From Maribacter sp. (GTDB taxonomy: Bacteria > Bacteroidota > Bacteroidia > Flavobacteriales > Flavobacteriaceae), in assembly GCA_020629285.1 (NCBI GenBank), contig JAHDDP010000020.1:1-59806 (forward strand): a DNA stretch of 59,806 nt, in the 5' to 3' direction. Of the stretch, positions 9,403-18,165 are shown in pieces. Numbering within the stretch: position 1 is the stretch's first letter; every line of letters begins with the position of its first letter. The notes beneath the pieces are model-generated. The model saw nothing but the letters and a program-made list of their open reading frames with translations. It was not told the origin of the DNA and did no database searches. The position numbers and the translations under genes are program-made.

Positions 9403-10125
9403 TTGCAAACCCAAAATAATAATCCAAGAGTACAGTGTTATAAATGCATGCGGCCATCGAGCACCTGTATTTGTAAACACATTAGAACTGTCGAGACTAA
9501 AACACGTTTCATAATTCTCATGCATCCTAAAGAGTATAAGAAAGAAAAGAATGGAACTGGATGCATGACGAATCTTCAGCTTGAAAATTCAGAGATTATA
9601 GTTGGTGTCGATTTTAGTAATAATGCGCGTGTAAATGAAATATTGACGGCTGAGAAAAGTTCTTTTTTGCTCTACCCAGGTAAAAGAAGTTTTAACCTTT
9701 CTAAAAGAAATGCTTCTGATATAAAATCTTTTATGGAGAATGGTGCCAATTTCTTCATTCTTGATGGTACCTGGCCTTGCGCCCGTAAAATGATCAAGCT
9801 AAGTACGAATTTGCAAAAGTTGAATAGAGTAAGTTTTGATAATAGCATAGCATCTAAATTTATTATCAAGCAGCAACCCGAAGCACTTTGTCTTAGTACT
9901 ATCGAGTCGGTATATACAGTCTTAAATTTGTTGAACAAGGGTGGAGTAGAGCAGTGCGATACTACAGATTTTCTACTTCCTTTTGAAAAGATGATCGAAC
10001 ATCAACTCGACTATATGCTAAACCCGAACAATAAAAATTATAGTTCAGCAGCAAACATAGAAATTGGTCCTAAGACTATGTATAAGACGAATACAGAGAG
10101 AAATGTTGTTTTTGAGTTGGAGTAG
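9403..10125 (+). CDS. DTW-domain tRNA-uridine aminocarboxypropyltransferase
   Basis: DTW-domain protein of the TSR3/TapT group, which transfers the 3-amino-3-carboxypropyl group of SAM to uridine in tRNA. Key features are an N-terminal zinc-ribbon-like CYKCMRPSSTCICK, LMHPKEYKKEKNGTG, and the signature LDGTWPCARKM. The frame starts after a TAA at 9388 and its only reasonable start is the TTG at 9403, since the first ATG lies inside the cysteine motif. The length of 240 residues is typical. Confidence 0.87.
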   Translation: MQTQNNNPRVQCYKCMRPSSTCICKHIRTVETKTRFIILMHPKEYKKEKNGTGCMTNLQLENSEIIVGVDFSNNARVNEILTAEKSSFLLYPGKRSFNLSKRNASDIKSFMENGANFFILDGTWPCARKMIKLSTNLQKLNRVSFDNSIASKFIIKQQPEALCLSTIESVYTVLNLLNKGGVEQCDTTDFLLPFEKMIEHQLDYMLNPNNKNYSSAANIEIGPKTMYKTNTERNVVFELE

Positions 10126-10180
10126 CTACTATAATTTTTTCTATACAACTCAGATAAACTATTTAACCAAAACTATTCTA

Positions 10181-10681
10181 ATGAAACGTGTTTTTAATTT
10201 TTCTTTATCTATGATTAGCTTTTTGTTGACCTATACATCTATTGCACAAGAAGATTTTCGAAATATTGAGGTTGTAAATACGGTGTTTAATGCATTGAAA
10301 GAGCAGAGTGAGAAAGGATATCTAAAAGTATTACCTACAAAAGACGAAGTTGAATATCTTATTCCTATAGTTAAAGAAACTCAACCTAATGAAAATGTTC
10401 CGTCTGTAGATGCTATAATCTTAAACTTTGAAAATAAAGCTATTGAAAACTTAAGAAAAGTAAGTGAGAGAGGTCGCTCGTTCGGAGTTTTGTGGAATGA
10501 TATCATTCTAGAAAAAGTAAGTTTTAAGAGTAACCCTGATAATAATATGCCTATTGAAAGAGGAAGTATAATCTTAGAATGTTCAAGTAAGGACAAGAAG
10601 TTTCTGATTGTTTTGAAAAAAGTATATAAAATACAAGATACTTGGAGGGTGATGGATTCAATAAAATTTACCCTTTTGTAA
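10181..10681 (+). CDS. Hypothetical secreted protein
   Basis: Protein of 166 residues with signal peptide MKRVFNFSLSMISFLLTYTSIAQ. The open frame continues upstream into the 3' end of the DTW gene, but the ATG at 10181 is preferred because it begins the signal. The mature part is alternating helix and strand, with a C-terminal KKVYKIQDTWRVMDSIKF strand pattern seen in small nuclear-transport-factor-2-like or lumazine-binding-like secreted proteins; this resemblance is weak. Function unknown. Confidence 0.7.
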   Translation: MKRVFNFSLSMISFLLTYTSIAQEDFRNIEVVNTVFNALKEQSEKGYLKVLPTKDEVEYLIPIVKETQPNENVPSVDAIILNFENKAIENLRKVSERGRSFGVLWNDIILEKVSFKSNPDNNMPIERGSIILECSSKDKKFLIVLKKVYKIQDTWRVMDSIKFTLL

Positions 10682-10874
10682 TCTATTATGCTTATGCGTA
10701 ATTGACTTGTTATTTCTTAAAATCAAATTTTACAGCTTAAAATTCACTAAAAGTTTATTATATTGAGTGTTTGTTTGCGAATTTGTCAGAAATTACATAT
10801 TTAATTATTGATACTTTAATTTTGTATTGAAGTTCTGTGTCGCAAATTCGTAACTTAAACTACATATCAATATC

Positions 10875-11747
10875 ATGGAACAACTTATAGCATATTTCGA
10901 ATCAATCCCTGCAGCGCACAGATCACTTATTTTGGTTGGTGGGATAACTTTTTTTTGGATACTAGAAGGTATTGTACCCTTATTTAATGGCAGCTATAAT
11001 AAATGGAAACACTCGGTTCCTAATTTCTTTTTTACACTTACTACTATAGTTATTAATTTTCCATTAGCATTTTTATTATTAAAGACTTCTGATTGGGCAG
11101 TTGCAAATGATTTCGGAATTATTAATTGGTTACCAGAAATGCCTTTGTGGGCGTATGTATTTTTAGGTGTTGCTTTATTAGATTTAATAGGAGCTTATTT
11201 GGCCCATCTGGTAGAGCACCGTGTAAAACCACTGTGGATGGTACATTTGGTGCACCATACCGATCATAATGTAGATACTACTACTGCGAATAGACACCAT
11301 CCTTTAGAGAGTTTAATTCGTTACATTTTTACCTTAGTAGGTGTTTTTGTAGTTGGTGCACCTGTAGGTATAATTATGTTGTACCAAAGTCTTTCGGTAG
11401 TATTGTCTCAGTTCAATCATGCCAATATCAAATTGCCAAAAGGGGTAGATAAGGCTATTAGTTATGTACTTATTTCACCAGATATGCATAAAGTACATCA
11501 CCATTATGTATTGCCATATACAGATAGTAATTACGGAAACATATTTTCTTGGTGGGATCGTTTATTCGGTACCTACATGCATTTAGATAGAGAGAAAATC
11601 GTTTATGGTGTAGACACTTTTCCAGATGAGGTTGCAAACGGACAAATTAGTTCATTATTGAAATATCCTTTTGTTGGGTATAGAAAACCAACAACCGATG
11701 GTAGTGACCTTACAGAAATTGTAAATGAACAGCCTTTAGTAAAGTAG
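10875..11747 (+). CDS. Sterol desaturase / fatty acid hydroxylase family protein
   Basis: Integral membrane di-iron oxygenase of 290 residues. The eight-His pattern is visible: HLVEH, HLVHHTDH, NRHHPLE and HKVHHHY. There are four hydrophobic segments at about residues 17-37, 48-68, 86-106 and 150-180. Family members hydroxylate or desaturate lipids such as sterols, carotenoids or fatty acids, and the substrate here is open. The 193-bp upstream region carries TAATTTTG at 10817-10824, a possible -7 box. The 3' end overlaps the convergent NamZ gene by 12 bp. Confidence 0.88.
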   Translation: MEQLIAYFESIPAAHRSLILVGGITFFWILEGIVPLFNGSYNKWKHSVPNFFFTLTTIVINFPLAFLLLKTSDWAVANDFGIINWLPEMPLWAYVFLGVALLDLIGAYLAHLVEHRVKPLWMVHLVHHTDHNVDTTTANRHHPLESLIRYIFTLVGVFVVGAPVGIIMLYQSLSVVLSQFNHANIKLPKGVDKAISYVLISPDMHKVHHHYVLPYTDSNYGNIFSWWDRLFGTYMHLDREKIVYGVDTFPDEVANGQISSLLKYPFVGYRKPTTDGSDLTEIVNEQPLVK

Positions 11748-12974
11748 ATACTTTGCTCTTATCTTTTTAAACTTTTCAATGTCATCTTGCCAAGTCGCTT
11801 TTATTTCGGCATTGGTTGCACCGGCTTCAATTTGTTTTTGAAGTCTATCGTTACCTGCGTGTTTGGTGAACCCGCTAGTTAGAAAGAATTTACTTTTATC
11901 TACGCAATTGGTATAGGCATCTATAATGTAATCCATAGTAACCTCGTTCATACGCTCAGCTTTAGATAAGTCTTTACCGTAGCATAATTTTCCTTCTTCT
12001 TTTGGGTATTTAGAGCCGAAATTTGGCTTTGGAGTATAGGTGAAATCATACACTTTTGAATCTAAAAATGAAGCGCCGTAGCGTTGAAACTGAAACTCTG
12101 TTCCGCGACCGGCATTAATGTTGGTGCCTTCGAACATGCCTAAACTAGGGTATAGCGTAATAGAAGTGTCATTTGGTAAATTAGGAGAAGGTCTGATTGG
12201 TAAGCTATAGAAACTTTCATGTGTCCAGTTTTCTAACGGGATTACGGTTAAGTCGGCTTTCTTATCACCTTCTAACCAATTCTCTTCATTAATCATTTTT
12301 GCATATTCACCAATGGTCATTCCGTATACTAACGGAATTTCCGTCATCCCAAGAAAAGAGGTATTTGCAGCTTCCATGGTTGGTCCGTCTACATAATGTC
12401 CGTTCGGGTTAGGGCGGTCCAAAACTAAAATAGGAATTCCTTTTTCGGCACAAGCTTCCATCACCAATTGCATAGTCGAGATATAGGTATAAAAACGAAC
12501 GCCCACATCCTGTATATCGAATACAACTAAATCTACACCTTCTAATTGCTCTTGACTTGGCTTTCTGTTTTTACCGTGTAATGATATTAAATCTAATCCT
12601 GTTTTAATGTCTTTACTATTGTTTACGTGTTCACCTGCATCAAAATTCCCTCTAAATCCGTGTTCTGGGGCAAATACATGTTTAATATCTATATCTAAAG
12701 AAAGCAGACTATCTACCAAATGTGTATGCCCATCAGATTTAAAAATAACACTGGTCTGGTTAGCGACAATAGCTATTTTTTTTCCTTTAAAAAGCTGTAC
12801 ATATACCTCTGTACGGTTGGCGGCGACCACAATTTCTTTTGCTTCTTGTTCTATTTGAGGTTCATCGGTTGCTGATGTGGTAATGGCTTGCTCTTTGGTT
12901 TCGTTTCCGCAGGTAGCCAATACCAAAAACCATAATAAAACTGTACTTTTGAAATTGGATAAAAATAACATCAT
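11736..12974 (-). CDS. namZ: Lipoprotein exo-beta-N-acetylmuramidase NamZ (DUF1343)
   Basis: Peptidoglycan-recycling enzyme of the NamZ/DUF1343 family, which releases terminal N-acetylmuramic acid from peptidoglycan fragments. The signal MMLFLSNFKSTVLLWFLVLATC ends in a lipobox Cys. Conserved family segments are KKIAIVANQTSVIF, HVFAPEHGFRGNFDAGEH, VVFDIQDVGVRFYTYIST and RPSPNLPNDTSITLYPS. The length of 412 residues is usual. The ATG at 12974 directly abuts the TTG start of the divergent permease gene, so promoter and ribosome binding site must lie inside the neighbour. Confidence 0.9.
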   Translation of the reverse strand: MMLFLSNFKSTVLLWFLVLATCGNETKEQAITTSATDEPQIEQEAKEIVVAANRTEVYVQLFKGKKIAIVANQTSVIFKSDGHTHLVDSLLSLDIDIKHVFAPEHGFRGNFDAGEHVNNSKDIKTGLDLISLHGKNRKPSQEQLEGVDLVVFDIQDVGVRFYTYISTMQLVMEACAEKGIPILVLDRPNPNGHYVDGPTMEAANTSFLGMTEIPLVYGMTIGEYAKMINEENWLEGDKKADLTVIPLENWTHESFYSLPIRPSPNLPNDTSITLYPSLGMFEGTNINAGRGTEFQFQRYGASFLDSKVYDFTYTPKPNFGSKYPKEEGKLCYGKDLSKAERMNEVTMDYIIDAYTNCVDKSKFFLTSGFTKHAGNDRLQKQIEAGATNAEIKATWQDDIEKFKKIRAKYLLY

Positions 12975-14216
12975 TTGAATCTAGAATATTTTATCGCCAA
13001 ACGGCTTATAAAGGGTAAGGAGCATAAAATTAGCATATCTGCACCAATAATAAAAATAGCCATTGCAGCAATTGCAATAGGGGTTATCATGATGTTGGTA
13101 GCCATTGCTACAGGAGGCGGTTTAAAAGAGAAAATACGTGAAAAAGTAACTGCTTTCAACGGTCACGTTCAAATCTATAATTACGATAATAATAATTCTG
13201 AAGTTTCTGTCGTACCCGTGAGTACAGAGCAAGAGTTTTATCCGGACTTCAATATGGTAGATGGTATTGTGCATATACAAGCTGTGGCAACTAAGGCTGG
13301 TATTATCCGTACTGAAGAAACCTTTGAAGGTATTATTGCAAAAGGTGTCGGCAAAGAATATAATTGGGAGCCGTTTGATGAATTTTTAATTGATGGCGTT
13401 TTACCTGATTATTCAGCTGAGTTGAATTCAGATGTGCTTATTTCGAGAATAATGGCAAATCGGTTGAACTTAAAAGTGGGAGATTCTTTCTTTACCTTTT
13501 TCTTGCGGGATGATGCAGCAGATAAAATACCAAATCAAAGAAAATTTACCATTACCGGAATCTACGATAGTGGATTTGAGGAAATTGACGGACTCTATAT
13601 TTTCATAGACATACGCCATATACAGCGCATGAATAAATGGAAAGATACCGAAGTGGGTAATTTTGAAATCTTCCTAAATAGTTTTGATGATATTGATCAA
13701 AAAGCGAATGAAATCTATGGTGAAACAGTAGCCAGTTTAGATACCAAAACCATAAAAGACAAGTACTATAAAATATTTGAATGGATAGGCTTGTTCGATT
13801 TTAATATTGCACTCATAATTGGTATCATGATCATTGTTGGTGGTATAAATATGATTACCGCATTATTGGTTTTAATATTAGAACGGACTCCAATGATCGG
13901 TATTCTAAAAGCGTTGGGCAGTAACAATTGGAGTATTAGAAAGGTGTTTTTGTACAATGCAGCCTACCTTATTGCAGTTGGGTTGTTCTGGGGTAATCTT
14001 ATTGGTCTGGGTGTTATTTTTATCCAAGATAAGTTTCGTGTGTTCAAATTTCCTAACCCGAAAGAATATTACATTGAGTACATACCTGTAAGTATAGATT
14101 TGTGGACTATTCTTCTTTTAAATGCGGGAGTGTTGCTTCTTTGTTTATTGATGCTTTTGATCCCATCATACATTATTACTAGAATTACACCGGTAAAAGC
14201 AATTCGATTCGAGTAG
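12975..14216 (+). CDS. FtsX-like ABC transporter permease (LolC/LolE type)
   Basis: Inner-membrane permease of 413 residues in the MacB/LolCE family, which moves lipoproteins or substrates outward with an ATPase partner. TM1 is at about residues 25-48, followed by a large periplasmic MacB-like domain and then three TM segments at about 270-300, 320-345 and 375-405. The signature ERTPMIGILKALGSNNWSIRK precedes the penultimate helix. An in-frame TAA at 12966 leaves the TTG at 12975 as the only start that keeps the conserved NLEYFIAKRLI terminus. No ATPase gene is adjacent. Confidence 0.9.
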   Translation: MNLEYFIAKRLIKGKEHKISISAPIIKIAIAAIAIGVIMMLVAIATGGGLKEKIREKVTAFNGHVQIYNYDNNNSEVSVVPVSTEQEFYPDFNMVDGIVHIQAVATKAGIIRTEETFEGIIAKGVGKEYNWEPFDEFLIDGVLPDYSAELNSDVLISRIMANRLNLKVGDSFFTFFLRDDAADKIPNQRKFTITGIYDSGFEEIDGLYIFIDIRHIQRMNKWKDTEVGNFEIFLNSFDDIDQKANEIYGETVASLDTKTIKDKYYKIFEWIGLFDFNIALIIGIMIIVGGINMITALLVLILERTPMIGILKALGSNNWSIRKVFLYNAAYLIAVGLFWGNLIGLGVIFIQDKFRVFKFPNPKEYYIEYIPVSIDLWTILLLNAGVLLLCLLMLLIPSYIITRITPVKAIRFE

Positions 14217-14233
14217 TGCTGGGAAGGTTTGGA

Positions 14234-14527
14234 CTATAGATGTTCAATAAAGTTCATTCGTTTTCCAAGAACTCTAACTATATAGATTTCGTTCTCATTT
14301 TCGAATTGATAGAAAATGACGTGGGCTTTATAATTATAGAATTTCAATCCGTTGGCTATGGTAGAAGCATCTTTTGCCAATGTAGGTCTGTCGGATAATT
14401 CAATTAAAAAGTTTTCTAACTCTTGCAAGTAGGTGGTTGCGGGCGATTGTCCAAAAATTTTAATTCCATATTTGTAAATAGCAATTAAATCTCGTTGCGC
14501 TTTTGCAGATAAATTATAGTTTGCCAT
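14234..14527 (-). CDS. parE: ParE/RelE-family toxin
   Basis: Toxin of a type II toxin-antitoxin pair, 97 residues. It has the RelE/ParE fold pattern: YNLSAKAQRDLIAIYKYGIKIFG at the start, then FYNYKAHVIFYQFENENEIYIVRVLGKRMNF at the end. ParE members poison DNA gyrase; others cleave mRNA. It overlaps the antitoxin gene by 14 bp, which supports coupled translation. The C-terminal RVLGKRMNF matches the ParE subgroup better than RelE. Its target has not been tested. Confidence 0.88.
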   Translation of the reverse strand: MANYNLSAKAQRDLIAIYKYGIKIFGQSPATTYLQELENFLIELSDRPTLAKDASTIANGLKFYNYKAHVIFYQFENENEIYIVRVLGKRMNFIEHL

Positions 14528-14756
14528 TATCTACTTGCTCAATAATATCACTGATTTTTAATGAGCTTCTTCCGCTTTGTAAACCTTCATCAATGGCATT
14601 TTTAAGTTCTGCCAATTTCATATTTTCTTGCTGGTCTTTTCTAACTAAATCACGAATATATTCGCTGTCATTCGTATAATCGCCGCTTTCGACTTTTAGC
14701 TTTATCCAATTGTCTTGCTGATCGGTAAAGGTTATAGATTTTCGTATCGTTGCCAT
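14514..14756 (-). CDS. parD: ParD/CopG-family antitoxin
   Basis: Ribbon-helix-helix antitoxin of about 80 residues (MATIRKSITFTDQQDNWIKLKVESGDYTNDSEYIRDLVRKD). The N-terminal half is the DNA-binding ribbon-helix-helix, and the C-terminal part (LQSGRSSLKISDIIEQVDNGKL) should wrap the toxin. I chose the ATG at 14756; the ATG at 14762 would add two residues. An almost ideal operator palindrome lies immediately upstream, which supports autoregulation. Confidence 0.87.
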   Translation of the reverse strand: MATIRKSITFTDQQDNWIKLKVESGDYTNDSEYIRDLVRKDQQENMKLAELKNAIDEGLQSGRSSLKISDIIEQVDNGKL

Positions 14757-14766
14757 AATCATTGAT

Positions 14767-14798
14767 TGTGGTGCAATATAGTAATTATTTGCACCACA
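14767..14798. promoter_or_regulatory. ParDE operator palindrome
   Basis: Perfect inverted repeat TGTGGTGCAA / TTGCACCACA with a 12-bp centre, 5 to 11 bp upstream of the two possible parD starts. Its symmetry, arm length and position fit an autorepression operator for the ribbon-helix-helix antitoxin. Confidence 0.7.
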
Positions 14799-14888
14799 TT
14801 ATGCTTTACTCTGCAACTTAACAGAGTAAGTAGTATATTCTCGCCATACATTAAGGGTTTTTGGTAAATTTGATATAAAACAGACCAC

Positions 14889-16184
14889 ATGCATCAAAAA
14901 CTACTACTTACCCTATTGGCTGTGTTTTTATTGACAGGTGTCAATGCACAGAAACTTTCAAAAAATGAGAAAAAGGTGGTGAAATCTATCGAAAAGAATA
15001 ATGCCGAAGCGATTTCATTTTTAGAAAAAGTCGTGAATATCAATAGCGGTACCTTAAATCTTAAAGGTGTTGAAATGGTTGGGCAAGAATTTGCTACTGC
15101 ATTCACAGATATCGGTTTTGAAAGCACTTGGATACCTATGCCTGAAGAAATGAATAGGGCAGGTCATTTATTTGCAGAAATTAAAGGCACTAAGGGAAAG
15201 AAGTTATTACTAATCGGTCATCTTGATACGGTTTTTGAAGAAGATAGTCCGTTTCAAACTTTTGAAATGGTGAACGATTCTATCGCACATGCACCAGGGG
15301 GTAATGATATGAAAGGTGGCGATGTCATAGTGCTGTATGCACTAAAAGCTCTACAACAAAACGGATTGCTAAATGATGCTCAAATTATTGTTGCCTTTAC
15401 GGGTGATGAAGAAAGTACAGGTAGTCCGTTAGAAAAAAGTAGACACGATTTAATTGAAGCTGCCAAAAGAAGTGACATAGGTTTAGGTTTTGAAAACTCT
15501 ACCGGTTTCAACTATGCAACTGTTGCCCGTAGAGGTTCTTCAGGGTGGAAAGTTGAGGTAGAGGGCAAAAGAGCGCACTCATCTGGTATCTTTAGTGAAG
15601 ACACAGGTGCAGGAGCCATTTTTGAAATGTCTAGAATATTAAACGGATTTTATACAGATGTAAAGGGCGAAGATTTATTAACTTTTAATCCGGGTACTTT
15701 AGTTGGTGGTACTTTTGTGGAATTCGATGAAATGACTAGTAAGGGAACTGTTTTTGGCAAGACTAATGTAGTGGCGCAAAAAGCAGAAGTCCGTGGCGGA
15801 TTACGTTTTATATCCGAAGAACAAAAAGAACGCGCTCGAGAAAACATGCGGGCCATAGTGGCAATTAACTTGCCACATACATCTGCAACAGTAACTTTCA
15901 AAGATAGTTACCCTGCCATGCAACCAACAGAAGGTAATAAGGCGTTACTGACAAAACTGAACAAGGTGAGTTTAGATTTAAAACAAGGTGAGGTTTTGGC
16001 ATACGACCCGGGTAAAAGAGGCGCGGCAGATACTTCTTTTGTGGCGGAGTATGTAGATTGCTTAGACGGATTGGGTACTATGGGTAATGCAGCTCACACT
16101 CCCGAAGAAACAGTGAATTTGAATACTATTGAAGCATTAACGAAAAGAACAGCATTATTAATTTATAGATTGATAAATGAGTAA
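14889..16184 (+). CDS. Secreted M20-family metallopeptidase
   Basis: Exported peptidase of 431 residues related to glutamate carboxypeptidase/CPDG2. It has signal peptide MHQKLLLTLLAVFLLTGVNAQ. Metal-site motifs are LIGHLDTVF (His, Asp), GGNDMKGG (bridging Asp), FTGDEESTG (catalytic Glu-Glu) and a C-terminal NAAHTPEE His. The dimerisation insertion (VEVEGKRAHSS) is present. TAAATTTG at 14865-14872 is a good -7 box, giving a leader of about 13 nt. The stop overlaps the next gene by 8 bp, so this is the head of an operon. Confidence 0.9.
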   Translation: MHQKLLLTLLAVFLLTGVNAQKLSKNEKKVVKSIEKNNAEAISFLEKVVNINSGTLNLKGVEMVGQEFATAFTDIGFESTWIPMPEEMNRAGHLFAEIKGTKGKKLLLIGHLDTVFEEDSPFQTFEMVNDSIAHAPGGNDMKGGDVIVLYALKALQQNGLLNDAQIIVAFTGDEESTGSPLEKSRHDLIEAAKRSDIGLGFENSTGFNYATVARRGSSGWKVEVEGKRAHSSGIFSEDTGAGAIFEMSRILNGFYTDVKGEDLLTFNPGTLVGGTFVEFDEMTSKGTVFGKTNVVAQKAEVRGGLRFISEEQKERARENMRAIVAINLPHTSATVTFKDSYPAMQPTEGNKALLTKLNKVSLDLKQGEVLAYDPGKRGAADTSFVAEYVDCLDGLGTMGNAAHTPEETVNLNTIEALTKRTALLIYRLINE

Positions 16185-16962
16185 TATAACAACATTAAAA
16201 GTAGGTGAACAACAGGTGACAATTGAAGCGGGAGAATTGGTAGGCTACCAAGTTTCTGGTTATGAATTTATGCACCAAAAAGGAAACCCTGGGTGGCGTA
16301 GTGTAGATACTGAAATGTTTCCGTTGATCGGACCAACAAATGAGGCAGATTTTAAAGTGAAAACTCCTAAAGGTTTTGCCACTCAAGATCAGCACGGTCT
16401 ACTTCGTGAAATGAAATATAGGCTGGTAGAAAACTCAGCAAGTAAAGCTGTATTCTCTAAAAAATATGCAGCAAATACTGAGGTGCTGAATTCAAAATAC
16501 CCAAAAAAATCTACCGCAGAGAAATTGAGCTGGCCTTATGATTTTGAGTTTGTAAAGTCGTTTGAATTAAAAGACAATTCCTTGGTGGTTACGTTTTCAA
16601 TTTCTGGTGAAGAGGGCATGCCTTTTATGCTAGGGTATCACCCTGCATTTATGTTGCATAGCAATAATGCTATTATTGCTACCGGAGAACAAAATATCAC
16701 CATACCAGAGGTGATGGAAGTTGGTAGTAGGGCATTACAAGTGCCAAATACCGATGTAATTACTTTAAAAGATGAGAAATCGCTACAAATAACGTCCGAA
16801 GGTTTTAGTCATTTTATGCTTTGGACAGAGGTACCGAATATGGTCTGTATAGAACCAATTACCTTTTATCCGTATGCTGTGGAGCAAGATGATTTAGCTG
16901 AAGGCTTTATGGTATTAAAGAATGAGCCTGCAATTTTTGCTGTAGCGTTAAAACCGGTATAG
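16177..16962 (+). CDS. Aldose 1-epimerase family protein
   Basis: Galactose-mutarotase-like protein of 261 residues. Typical segments are QVSGYEFMHQKGNPGWRSVDTEMFPLIGP near the start, FMLGYHPAFML with the catalytic His region, and FMLWTEVPNMVCIEPITFYP near the end, where the catalytic Glu lies. It interconverts sugar anomers; whether the substrate is free hexose or a hexose 6-phosphate is unclear. It overlaps the M20 peptidase by 8 bp and is probably co-translated with it. Confidence 0.85.
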   Translation: MSNITTLKVGEQQVTIEAGELVGYQVSGYEFMHQKGNPGWRSVDTEMFPLIGPTNEADFKVKTPKGFATQDQHGLLREMKYRLVENSASKAVFSKKYAANTEVLNSKYPKKSTAEKLSWPYDFEFVKSFELKDNSLVVTFSISGEEGMPFMLGYHPAFMLHSNNAIIATGEQNITIPEVMEVGSRALQVPNTDVITLKDEKSLQITSEGFSHFMLWTEVPNMVCIEPITFYPYAVEQDDLAEGFMVLKNEPAIFAVALKPV

Positions 16963-16990
16963 TTTAGAATTCATCACTAAAGGGTAGTGT

Positions 16991-17764
16991 ATGTGTTATG
17001 ATGTAAAAACCAGCTTAGAGACGCAATTAAAAAGGGCAAAGAGAAGTCAAGATTTAAAGGCGATTGAAGAAATCGTCGAAAAACTTGGTCCGTTGACAGA
17101 TTTACCGCTTCATCATGCATCGGGCTTTTCGCATCCTGAGGTTTTAATTTATACAAACGAGGATCCGTTTTATCCTATGGTAGCTACTTGGGGTCTTATT
17201 CCGCATTGGGTGAATAGTGTTGAACAACAAAAGAAAATTTGGAACAGTACCTTGAACGCTCGGGTCGAAACCATTTTTGATAAGCCTTCTTTTAGAGATT
17301 CTGCCAATGAAAAGCGCTGTATTTTTTATGTAGACGGATTTTACGAGCATCACCATTTTAATAATAATACCTATCCGTTTTTCATCCACCGAAAAAATAA
17401 TGAACCATTAGCACTGGCTGCTTTATGGTCTGAGTGGATACATCCTGAGCATGGTGGTATCATCAATTCATTCTCAATTGTAACCACAAAAGGTAATGGT
17501 ATGATGGCTAAAATTCATAACAATCCAAAACTGAAAGAGCCTAGAATGCCTTTAATGCTTTCTGAAGATTTGGAAGAGCAGTGGCTAACTTCATCCGCAG
17601 ATTTTGAAAAAGAACTAAAAGTACTGTTGAACTCTAATAACAATATAGCATTGCAAGCGCATACCGTAGGCAAACTTCGTGGTAAAAGCTATAGAGGAAA
17701 TATAGAATCAGTTACGCAAGAAGTGGTATACAATGAGCTTGAACTGGAAGAACTTGATTTCTAG
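16991..17764 (+). CDS. SOS response-associated peptidase (YedK/HMCES)
   Basis: Abasic-site shield protein of 257 residues. Catalytic Cys2 directly follows the initiator Met (MCYDVKTS). It forms a covalent thiazolidine link with abasic sites in single-stranded DNA. Other signature pieces are ATWGLIPHWV, NARVETIFDKPSFRD, LAALWSEWI (conserved Glu) and the His in KIHNNPKLKEPRMPLML. It may share the operon with the epimerase (gap 28 bp) and the TfoX-like gene (gap 3 bp). Confidence 0.92.
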   Translation: MCYDVKTSLETQLKRAKRSQDLKAIEEIVEKLGPLTDLPLHHASGFSHPEVLIYTNEDPFYPMVATWGLIPHWVNSVEQQKKIWNSTLNARVETIFDKPSFRDSANEKRCIFYVDGFYEHHHFNNNTYPFFIHRKNNEPLALAALWSEWIHPEHGGIINSFSIVTTKGNGMMAKIHNNPKLKEPRMPLMLSEDLEEQWLTSSADFEKELKVLLNSNNNIALQAHTVGKLRGKSYRGNIESVTQEVVYNELELEELDF

Positions 17765-17767
17765 GTT

Positions 17768-18112
17768 ATGGCATATAGTGAGTATTTGGCAGATAGGGTA
17801 AGACCAAGGTTAAAAGGAAAAGGCCTGGTTGAAGAGAAGAAAATGATGGGCGGTCTCACATTCATGGTCAATGGTAAAATGTGTTTGGGCATCATGTTCG
17901 ATAAGAAAACCGAAGAAGATAAATTAATGGTCAGGGTGGGTAAATTGAATTATGAAGAACTACTGAATAAACCTGGTAGCAGACCAATGTACTTTACGGG
18001 CAAACCCTTGCGCGGTTTTCTATTCGTTGGTCCAGATGGATTTGATGCTGAAGATGATCTTGATTTTTGGGTAGATAAAGCTTTGGAATTTAATAGGCTT
18101 TTGAATGCCTAA
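17768..18112 (+). CDS. TfoX/Sxy N-terminal domain protein
   Basis: Protein of 114 residues with the TfoX N-terminal fold: VEEKKMMGGLTFMVNGKMCLGIMFDKK, then a later PGSRPMYFTGKPLRGFLFV. In gamma-proteobacteria TfoX promotes competence gene expression; the stand-alone N-terminal domain in Bacteroidota has no assigned role. It starts 3 bp after the SOS-associated peptidase, suggesting co-expression. Confidence 0.85.
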   Translation: MAYSEYLADRVRPRLKGKGLVEEKKMMGGLTFMVNGKMCLGIMFDKKTEEDKLMVRVGKLNYEELLNKPGSRPMYFTGKPLRGFLFVGPDGFDAEDDLDFWVDKALEFNRLLNA

Positions 18113-18165
18113 TGTTATCGTTTTAATTTGGCATTAGTGCCCTCTGAATTGATTAAATTTACAAA

